A DNA stretch of 18,859 bases, taken from JAUYIV01 sp035464675 (GTDB lineage: Bacteria > Actinomycetota > Acidimicrobiia > Spongiisociales > UBA11373). Both the position numbers and the translations under genes were made by a program. The notes under the pieces are model-generated. The model was given only the letters and a program-made list of their open reading frames with translations, did no database searches and had not been told where the DNA came from. Shown piece after piece: positions 1-5,388 of this stretch (its first letter is position 1; the number at the start of each line of letters is the position of its first letter). The stretch covers positions 1-18,859 of the forward strand of contig DATHSA010000051.1 of assembly GCA_035464675.1 (NCBI GenBank). The letters are read 5' to 3'.

Positions 1-357
1 GTGTGGAGTGCGGCGCCCGCGTCGGCGGGCAAGCCTCCGACGGTGGTGTCCACGTCCTTCGCACCCAACGGCGACTGCTCCATCGACTTCGCGATCGAGC
101 TGAACTCGAAGGGTCGGATGCCGAATGTCATCGTGGTCCACTACTGGCAGGCGGGAACCCACGCGGGTAGCAGCTACAGGTCTCTCGCAAACATCCAACG
201 GGGCGAGAGGCGGCAAGGCAACGTGTCGTTCAGCGCGGCCGATCCGTCGTTCGGCTCGATCTACGACATCGGCTACACGGCCTTCGCCAGGAACGGAAGC
301 ATCATCGCCGCGGCGAAGATCGGTGCCGTCGACGTCGCCGCCTGCCTGGCCGGCTGA
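1..357 (+). CDS. hypothetical protein, 5'-truncated by the window edge
   Basis: The reading frame is open from the first base to a TGA at 355-357 and gives 118 residues. A GTG happens to lie at base 1, but no upstream sequence is available, so this is probably the C-terminal part of a longer protein. The visible part mixes beta-prone stretches (for example V-I-V-V-H-Y-W near residue 44) with small polar residues, and has two isolated cysteines. I recognise no family motif, no membrane segment and no catalytic signature. Composition and codon use fit the neighbouring genes. It converges on the minus-strand gene that ends at 397. Function unknown. Confidence 0.55.
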   Translation: MWSAAPASAGKPPTVVSTSFAPNGDCSIDFAIELNSKGRMPNVIVVHYWQAGTHAGSSYRSLANIQRGERRQGNVSFSAADPSFGSIYDIGYTAFARNGSIIAAAKIGAVDVAACLAG

Positions 358-396
358 ACGGGGCAGGCGCTCGGGGACCCCTACTCGGCGCGTCGA

Positions 397-789
397 TCAG
401 CGTGTCCGGTCGGACGCCTCGACGCGTGCGGCAAACCCGTCGAGGTCGGCGGCGCCGGGCTCGCCGACGACGACATGGACCCCTGCGAGAAGATCCCGAT
501 ACGCCTCGTCCTGGCCTGGCCTCACCGACGCGAGAATCGGGATGTCGTCGGCGACGACCTCCTGGTACCGCCTCAGGATCTCCCGATGCTGCGAGCGATC
601 GAGGTCGAGCTGGAAGACGATCCCGTGGGCAGAGTCGACCTTCGAGCACGTCGACTCGACGATCGGGCATGGACTGCCCTCTCCCGGCCCATGACAGACG
701 AGCACGGGATGCCCGAGCGGCTCCAGGAACCGGGTGTCGAACGTGGCGTCACCTGGTGTCACATCCAGGATGAGGCTCTCTTCGTGCAT
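397..789 (-). CDS. conserved hypothetical protein, 130 aa
   Basis: Soluble protein of 130 residues starting at ATG 789 behind a purine-rich Shine-Dalgarno (GGGGAGGGA). The middle has a cysteine-containing stretch (V-L-V-C-H-G-P then S-P-C-P-I-V, then S-T-C near residue 47), followed by a regular alternation H-G-I-V-F-Q-L-D-L-D and a helix rich in Arg/Glu (R-E-I-L-R-R-Y-Q-E-V-V). The strand-helix pattern suggests a small alpha/beta fold, but I cannot assign a family or reaction. It lies downstream of the cytochrome operon on the same strand but is separated from it by an intrinsic terminator, so it probably has its own promoter between about 820 and 876. Its start region is tandemly duplicated. 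The plus-strand ORF over the same bases has a much less natural composition. Confidence 0.65.
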   Translation of the reverse strand: MHEESLILDVTPGDATFDTRFLEPLGHPVLVCHGPGEGSPCPIVESTCSKVDSAHGIVFQLDLDRSQHREILRRYQEVVADDIPILASVRPGQDEAYRDLLAGVHVVVGEPGAADLDGFAARVEASDRTR

Positions 790-840
790 GAGTCATCCCT
801 CCCCTCGGCCTTCGTGCATGAGTCATCCCTACCCGAGCCC
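781..840. repeat. 30-bp tandem duplication covering an RBS and start codon
   Basis: Two adjacent 30-bp units (781-810 and 811-840) match at 26 of 30 positions; the first 20 bases of each are identical. Read on the minus strand, each unit holds a Shine-Dalgarno (GGGGAGGGA or GGGTAGGGA), the spacer TGACTC and ATG-CAC-GAA. The ATG at 789 opens the 130-aa gene. The ATG at 819 is in the same frame but meets TGA after eight codons, making a mini-ORF just upstream. Confidence 0.9.
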
Positions 841-875
841 ACAATGAACCACCGGCCCGCCTCGTGATCCAGAGG

Positions 876-898
876 AAAAAGCCCCCTCGGGTGGGGAC
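876..898 (-). terminator. intrinsic terminator of the cytochrome operon
   Basis: On the minus strand a 6-bp GC stem (GUCCCC paired with GGGGGC, one G-U pair) with a six-base loop spans 898-881 and is followed directly by five U residues (880-876). It lies 10 bases beyond the stop codon of the cytochrome c gene, the last gene of the operon. Confidence 0.75.
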
Positions 899-907
899 CG
901 CCGGCAC

Positions 908-1354
908 TCACGGGCCGGCGGCGGTCTCTCCCGGCTCCTGGAGTGATCTCAGGTAGGTGGTGATCGCCTCGATCTGTTCGGCCGTGAGCGGCCCCCCGTA
1001 GTCGAGCGAGTAGGCGACCATCGCGGTGCCGGGCACGCCGAGCGCGATCCGCTGGGAGAGCTGCTCGTCGTCGACCGAGTCGAGGAACCCCATCGACCCG
1101 ATGGCGGGTCCGAAGCCTCCGCTGCCCTCCGGACCATGGCATGAGCTGCAGTTGCCCTCGAACAACTCGGCGCCCTGGGCTGCGAGGAATCTCTGCTGTT
1201 CCTCGCGGGCATCGGCGCGCCTGGTGGGCTCATACAGCCTGTACACCGGGAACGCCAGCACGAAGAGGGCCATCAGGATGAGGCCGGCGACCATCCAGCG
1301 GCGTGTCGACGCCTCGAGTTCGGTGTTCTCCGGCGAGGTTCGCTTGTCCGGCAT
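908..1354 (-). CDS. membrane-anchored monoheme cytochrome c of a Rieske/cytochrome b complex
   Basis: Predicted 148-aa c-type cytochrome. Residues 20-40 form one uncleaved membrane anchor. The soluble domain has the heme-attachment motif C-S-S-C-H (C69, C72, H73) and a G-T-A-M segment whose M112 is the likely axial ligand, so it is a class I monoheme domain facing the outside of the membrane. Known role of such subunits: accept electrons from the Rieske cluster and pass them to a terminal oxidase or soluble carrier. The ATG at 1354 overlaps the Rieske stop as TGATG (1 base shared), implying translational coupling. The frame is open further upstream, but that part overlaps the Rieske gene and is Arg-rich. 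It differs from the diheme QcrC of typical Actinomycetes. Confidence 0.88.
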   Translation of the reverse strand: MPDKRTSPENTELEASTRRWMVAGLILMALFVLAFPVYRLYEPTRRADAREEQQRFLAAQGAELFEGNCSSCHGPEGSGGFGPAIGSMGFLDSVDDEQLSQRIALGVPGTAMVAYSLDYGGPLTAEQIEAITTYLRSLQEPGETAAGP

Positions 1355-1845
1355 CAGCAGCTCCCGTCCCTCCGCGGCTCGTCGATCGACTCGGCCGACC
1401 CGGCAGGCGGACCCTGAACCACCGTCCCCGTGTCGACTGCCACCACGCCGTCCGTCTCGGCGACGACGAACCGATCCATGCCGCGAGGCGAAGGACCCGA
1501 GCGAACCTCGCCGGCCCGGTTGAACGTCGAGCCGTGGCAGGGGCACTCGAACTCTCCCGAGCCTTCACACCACTCGACGCGACATCCCAGGTGTGGGCAC
1601 TTGTGCCACAGGGCGACGATCTCGTCGCCGATCCTCGTCAGGTAGGTCTGAGCGCTCTGGACGTAGAGAGTGCCGTCGTCGGGGACCTCCGTGACCGGTA
1701 CGGTCTCCACGATTCCGCCCAGCCCGGTCCCCGGGAGGGGCCGGAGAAGGTCGAACGAGGTCCACGCTCCGGCGCAGCCGATGGCGACGGCTCCCACCTT
1801 CCAGCCGACGCTGAGGAACTTCCTGCGGTCCATGTCTTCGGTCAT
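1354..1845 (-). CDS. Rieske [2Fe-2S] protein (ubiquinol/menaquinol:cytochrome c reductase type)
   Basis: Predicted 163-aa Rieske subunit. The N-terminus has a Tat-like twin arginine (R7-R8-K-F-L) before a single hydrophobic segment at about 12-30. Box I is C-P-H-L-G-C (C83, H85, C88) and box II is C-P-C-H-G-S (C101, C103, H104). C83, H85, C101 and H104 are the expected cluster ligands, and C88-C103 the expected disulfide, as in bc1/b6f Rieske proteins. It takes electrons from quinol at the Qo site and passes them to the cytochrome c encoded next. Its ATG overlaps the upstream stop as ATGA (4 bases). The single N-terminal anchor contrasts with the three-helix QcrA of mycobacteria. The protein ends in Cys after a short polar tail. 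Confidence 0.93.
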   Translation of the reverse strand: MTEDMDRRKFLSVGWKVGAVAIGCAGAWTSFDLLRPLPGTGLGGIVETVPVTEVPDDGTLYVQSAQTYLTRIGDEIVALWHKCPHLGCRVEWCEGSGEFECPCHGSTFNRAGEVRSGPSPRGMDRFVVAETDGVVAVDTGTVVQGPPAGSAESIDEPRRDGSC

Positions 1846-2363
1846 AGCTCACCGTGCCATTCGTTCCAGGGCCACACCCAGTCCCAGTTCTCCCCCCGGA
1901 AGGCGAACCCGATCAGGGTGAGGACGATCCACACCACCAGGAACGTCGTGAACACCAGGATCGCCACCTTCCGTGCCCGGGGACGCTTGGCCGTGCTCCG
2001 ATCGATATAGGGCAGCGCGACGAGCCCTATGACCACCGCGCCGGGCACCAGTACGCCGGCGACAAAGGGGTGGAAGTGCGACAGCAGCTCCTGGAGGGCT
2101 GCGAAGTACCAGGGGGCCTTCTCGGGGTTCGGTGTGTCGAACGGATCGGCAAGCTCCCGCAAGGGGGCATCGAACAGAATCGACACGACCAGCACGAGCA
2201 GCAGGACGCCGATCGCGACGACTGCGTGCCGCACGAGGAGGTGCGGCCACACCATCACGAGATCTTGGTCGTCTGGCTCCTTTCGCTCCCCCGTCGCCGG
2301 TTGTCCGGGCACCACGCCGAGCAGGCGCATGCCGTCGACCTCGCGGGGTTCTGCGTCGCTCAT
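1842..2363 (-). CDS. cytochrome b subunit IV-like protein (C-terminal half of a split cytochrome b)
   Basis: Predicted 173-aa membrane protein corresponding to PetD/subunit IV. A 40-residue polar N-terminus is followed by three hydrophobic segments at about 44-64, 100-118 and 132-154, then a Trp-rich end (W160-D-W-V-W-P-W). The Qo-site motif expected as P-E-W-Y reads A83-P-W-Y86, preceded by Lys82, so the usual acidic residue is missing. Together with the preceding cytochrome b6-like protein it would complete the quinone-binding core. The start is ATG 2363 behind GGAGG at 2370-2374; the ATG overlaps the cytochrome b stop as ATGA. It carries no heme-binding cytochrome c fusion, unlike QcrC of Bacillus. 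Confidence 0.88.
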   Translation of the reverse strand: MSDAEPREVDGMRLLGVVPGQPATGERKEPDDQDLVMVWPHLLVRHAVVAIGVLLLVLVVSILFDAPLRELADPFDTPNPEKAPWYFAALQELLSHFHPFVAGVLVPGAVVIGLVALPYIDRSTAKRPRARKVAILVFTTFLVVWIVLTLIGFAFRGENWDWVWPWNEWHGEL

Positions 2364-3184
2364 GCGTCACCTCCAAGGTCCTTCCCCTGAGGGGAAGGGG
2401 ATGCCTCACGCAGTGAGTCGTCGGAGGGGGCTGTCCCCTCCCCCGAGATCACTCCGTCTCCCGAAGCCTCCTCCGACGGTGGGGAGGCCTGATCCAACAT
2501 CGCATCCTTCCGCCAGCGCCACAGATGGACCATGAGGAGACCGACCGTCATCAGGGGCAACAGCGCCACATGGAGCACATAGAACCGGATGAGCGTCGTG
2601 GCGCCGACTTGATCGGCGCCGAGGAGGATCTCCTTGGTGCTCTCGCCGATGAAGGGAACGAACTCCGCCATCGAGGTCCCAACGGTCACGGCCCAGTAGG
2701 CCAACTGGTCCCACGGCAGCAGGTACCCGGTGAACGAGAGCAGCAGGGTGAGGATCAGCAACATCACGCCGATCACCCAGTTGAACTCCCGCGGTGGCTT
2801 GTAGGCCCCGCGATAGAACACCCGGGCCATGTGAGCCGCAACCGCGAGCACCATGAGATGGGCCGACCAGCGATGGACGTTCCGGATGAACTGCCCGAAG
2901 GGCACCTGGACCTGGATCGTCTGGATGTCCCCGTACGCCGAACTCGGCGAGGGCACGTAGAAGAACATCAGGTAGACGCCGGACACGACGAGGGAGGTCA
3001 ACAGAACCGTCGAGATCACTCCGAGGAACCAGCTGTGTCTGAAGTGGATCTCGCGGCGCCGCACCTTGACCGGGTAGATGTGAAGCAGGAAGTTCGACCA
3101 GTGCCCCGCTGCCCGGTCCCGCTCCGTCCGCCGATCCGGACTCCTGAAGATCGACCGCCCCACGTCCGTCTCGCGCAACTTCAC
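2360..3184 (-). CDS. cytochrome b6-like protein (N-terminal half of a split cytochrome b)
   Basis: Predicted 274-aa diheme cytochrome b. Heme ligands are H104 and H118 in one helix (14 apart) and H205 and H220 in another (15 apart). The 15-residue spacing is typical of b6-type rather than mitochondrial-type cytochrome b. N-V-H-R-W-S-A and G-Y-L-L-P-W-D-Q are further family hallmarks. Membrane segments lie at about 51-76, 105-125, 135-155 and 200-222. The position of the heme ci cysteine (Cys35 of spinach b6) is Phe53. Residues 230-274 form an acidic Ser/Pro tail with no counterpart that I know of. I chose GTG 3184 because it overlaps the upstream stop as GTGA and fits the family N-terminus; the frame is open further upstream, but only inside the preceding gene. 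Confidence 0.92.
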   Translation of the reverse strand: MKLRETDVGRSIFRSPDRRTERDRAAGHWSNFLLHIYPVKVRRREIHFRHSWFLGVISTVLLTSLVVSGVYLMFFYVPSPSSAYGDIQTIQVQVPFGQFIRNVHRWSAHLMVLAVAAHMARVFYRGAYKPPREFNWVIGVMLLILTLLLSFTGYLLPWDQLAYWAVTVGTSMAEFVPFIGESTKEILLGADQVGATTLIRFYVLHVALLPLMTVGLLMVHLWRWRKDAMLDQASPPSEEASGDGVISGEGTAPSDDSLREASPSPQGKDLGGDA

Positions 3185-4986
3185 GCGTCCACCCCCGCCA
3201 GCTCGGGCACCGGGAGCGCTCCGACCCCCACCCAGGTCGACATCGACAGGGCGTCGGTCGGGCATCGCTCGATGCACAGTCCACATCGGATACACAGTTC
3301 TTCGTCGAGCAGCAGTGCCGTCCCCGCTGCCCCAGGCTCGAAGTCGGACGCCGGAATAATCGAGATCAGATCGAACGGGCACACGTCGACACAGAGGCCG
3401 CAGAGCACGCACTTGCCGACATCGAGCTGGATGTTGGAGAAGCAGCGCAGGCACCGCTGAGCCTCACGTCGTGCCTCGTCTTCCGTGTATCCCAGCTCGA
3501 CCTCCTTGAGCCCGATCCTCCGCTCGGTCGGGAGGCTCGGGACCTCCTGGCGCGGGATACGGTCATAGAGGTCGGTGAGTCGGTGAAATTCACGAAGCGG
3601 AAGCAGGCGGCCCTGCTCGGCTGCCTCGTCATCTCCTCCGAACGTGCCGTGGATGCTCTCGGCCACACGACGCCCCTCGGCGATCGCGTCGATCAGGTTG
3701 CGGGGACCGAAAGCGGCATCCCCGGCGGCCCAGACATTGGGGAGCGAGGTCTCCAGCGTGGTCCTGTCGACTTCGATCGTACGTCGCGGGGTGATCGCCG
3801 GCCCGGATCCGTTGCCGAGAGCGTCGAGATCGATGGCCTGGCCGATGGCGATGATGACCGTGTCGGCCGGGATCGTCTCCTCGACCGCGATGTCGAACGT
3901 GGGCGAGAATCGGCCCTGATCGTCGAACACCGACAGGACTGGCACCACCGTGAGGCCGGTGACCCCGGATCCGTCCGTCTCGATGCGCTGTGGTCCCCGG
4001 CGGTGGATGAAGCTGATGCCCTCCCGCTGAGCCTCCTCGATCTCGAATTCCGCCGCGGGCATCTCCTCGGCACTCTCGAGGGACACGACCGTCACCCGCT
4101 TGGCGCCGGCCCTGACAGCCGACCGGGCCACGTCTACTGCCTCGGACAGATCGGAACCGCCCTCGGGCAGATCGACGTGAAGGTCCGCCTGCTGGCCGTA
4201 GGCCGCAGCACGCAGCGCCGTTCTGGCCGCGTCCATGGCCACATTGCCTCCCCCTATCACAACGACGCGATCGCCCACGTCGACGTGAAACCCCTGATTG
4301 ACGTTCAGGAGGAATTCGATGGCCCGGAGCACCCCGTCCGACTCGGCGCCCGGAATGTCGAGCCCGCGTCCAAGGGTGGCTCCGAGCGCCAGCATCACAC
4401 CATCGTGGCGAGACCGGAGCTCGTCGAGGGTGACATCCCGGCCCAGCCTCGTGTTGAGCTGGACCTGCACCCCCATGTCGAGGATCGAGTTGATCTCTGC
4501 CCGCAGCACCGTTCGATCGAGCCGGTATTCGGGTATCCCCAGCACCATCATCCCGCCCAGGGTGCCGGTCGCCTCGTAGATCGTCACCTGATAGCCGTGG
4601 AGACGCAGGTCGTGGGCGGCCGAGAGCCCCGCGGGGCCGCCACCGACGATGCCGACCGATTGTGTGCGCTCGGGCCGGTCGAGGGCCATGACGGCCGTGT
4701 CGGACCCCGACTCGGGTCCGTACTTCTCTGTCACGAAGCGCTTCAGGGCCCTGATCGCAATCGGGCTGTCGACATAGCCCCTTCGACAGGCGTCCTCACA
4801 GGGAGCAGCACACACTCGACCGCACACCGAGGCGAAAGGGTTGGGCATCCGCGCGGTCAGATACGCGGTGAGATCGTCTCCTTCGGCGATCGCGGCCACA
4901 TACGCCCCAGCATTCGTGTGCACCGGGCACGCCGCCATGCAGGGGATGTTCTTGTCGTAGTAGGACAAGGACGATGGCAGTGACAT
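3181..4986 (-). CDS. GltD/NfnB-like FAD- and NAD(P)-binding oxidoreductase with two C-terminal [4Fe-4S] clusters
   Basis: Predicted 601-aa cytoplasmic flavoprotein. Residues 16-67 hold the cysteine pattern of the GltD N-terminal Fe-S domain (C16, C20, C55, C59, C63, C67). Residues 110-120 (G-I-V-G-G-G-P-A-G) are the FAD Rossmann motif, residues 243-252 (V-I-G-G-G-N-V-A-M-D) the NAD(P) site, and A-A-G-D-A at 420-424 the second FAD contact. The C-terminal 90 residues form a bacterial ferredoxin domain with two 4-Cys sets (C526, C529, C532, C536 and C565, C568, C571, C575). Family members move electrons between NAD(P)H, flavin and Fe-S centres. The start at ATG 4986 overlaps the previous stop as TGATG, and the stop overlaps the cytochrome b start as GTGA. 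No glutamate synthase large subunit is nearby. I infer an electron-input partner of the cytochrome b complex. Confidence 0.85.
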   Translation of the reverse strand: MSLPSSLSYYDKNIPCMAACPVHTNAGAYVAAIAEGDDLTAYLTARMPNPFASVCGRVCAAPCEDACRRGYVDSPIAIRALKRFVTEKYGPESGSDTAVMALDRPERTQSVGIVGGGPAGLSAAHDLRLHGYQVTIYEATGTLGGMMVLGIPEYRLDRTVLRAEINSILDMGVQVQLNTRLGRDVTLDELRSRHDGVMLALGATLGRGLDIPGAESDGVLRAIEFLLNVNQGFHVDVGDRVVVIGGGNVAMDAARTALRAAAYGQQADLHVDLPEGGSDLSEAVDVARSAVRAGAKRVTVVSLESAEEMPAAEFEIEEAQREGISFIHRRGPQRIETDGSGVTGLTVVPVLSVFDDQGRFSPTFDIAVEETIPADTVIIAIGQAIDLDALGNGSGPAITPRRTIEVDRTTLETSLPNVWAAGDAAFGPRNLIDAIAEGRRVAESIHGTFGGDDEAAEQGRLLPLREFHRLTDLYDRIPRQEVPSLPTERRIGLKEVELGYTEDEARREAQRCLRCFSNIQLDVGKCVLCGLCVDVCPFDLISIIPASDFEPGAAGTALLLDEELCIRCGLCIERCPTDALSMSTWVGVGALPVPELAGVDA

Positions 4987-5198
4987 CAGATCAGTCCCCG
5001 GCGTTGGGCGATCCGCAGCGCCCACATGCCACCGACCAGTGCGGCGCCCCACACGACGCTTGTCACGAGATCACTCACGAAGTCCGATGAGCCCTTGACG
5101 AAGTCCAGGGCGAGCACGAAGTCGGGGAGCCACACCGTGGTGATCACGAAGTAGAGGACGATCACAGCCGCTCGGATCGAAGCGGTGGTCCACGTCAC
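4986..5198 (-). CDS. small two-helix membrane protein, first gene of the cytochrome operon
   Basis: Predicted 70-aa protein with two hydrophobic segments (about 8-26 and 44-64), a short acidic loop between them (D-F-V-K-G-S-S-D-F) and a basic C-terminus (R-I-A-Q-R-R-G). I chose GTG 5198 because a strong Shine-Dalgarno (AGGGAGGGGG, 5204-5213) sits five bases upstream; the ATG at 5222 has only a weak, too-close GAAGG. The stop overlaps the flavoprotein start as TGATG. I recognise no family. Position and topology suggest a membrane dock or assembly subunit for the flavoprotein, which itself has no membrane segment; this is inference. Confidence 0.7.
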   Translation of the reverse strand: MTWTTASIRAAVIVLYFVITTVWLPDFVLALDFVKGSSDFVSDLVTSVVWGAALVGGMWALRIAQRRGLI

Positions 5199-5203
5199 GG
5201 AAT

Positions 5204-5213
5204 CCCCCTCCCT
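5204..5213 (-). promoter_or_regulatory. Shine-Dalgarno deciding the GTG start of the small membrane protein
   Basis: On the minus strand AGGGAGGGGG precedes GTG 5198 by five bases, a near-ideal spacing. This favours the GTG over the ATG 24 bases upstream. Confidence 0.7.
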
Positions 5214-5320
5214 GGGCGTCATCTGCCTTCAGTCCAGCGGCGACGCGGCTCGCCCGCCGCCATTGGGGCGGAGACTACGCACACGGTCTCGATCTCGCGT
5301 AGGGGCAAATGTCCCGAGAT

Positions 5321-5342
5321 GCCGCTTCGAGTCGAATCCGGC
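5321..5342. repeat. inverted repeat in the guaA to cytochrome-operon gap
   Basis: The 190-base gap between guaA and the cytochrome operon (5199-5388) contains GCCG-c-TTCGA-g-TCGAA-tc-CGGC. The central 11 bases are a perfect palindrome around one base, and the outer four pair as well. It has no U-tract. It could be an operator for the operon or a weak hairpin at the end of the guaA transcript. I see no convincing -35/-10 pair in the gap. Confidence 0.45.
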
Positions 5343-5388
5343 AAGGGAGCATGGTCCCCGTGCGACCGCGCCGCCGCGCGTGGTTCGG

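Noticed and set aside
475..867. 130-codon plus-strand frame opposite the small minus-strand gene
   Set aside because: The minus-strand frame has the better Shine-Dalgarno, start and composition. The plus frame repeats H-E-S-S-L-P only because of the 30-bp duplication.
1354..1546. N-terminal extension of the cytochrome c (open frame to 1546)
   Set aside because: The extra 64 residues overlap the Rieske gene, are Arg/Gly-rich and would precede the membrane anchor; the TGATG-coupled ATG at 1354 fits the protein family.
3583..4983. 466-codon open frame on the plus strand
   Set aside because: It lies entirely opposite the GltD-like gene, whose cofactor and Fe-S motifs are intact. Its own translation is rich in His, Arg and Gly with no domain, as expected for an antisense shadow in high-GC DNA.
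5275..5345. tRNA-like T-loop (TTCGAGTC) in the guaA gap
   Set aside because: No acceptor stem, anticodon arm or D-loop can be fitted around it; the match is explained by the local palindrome.
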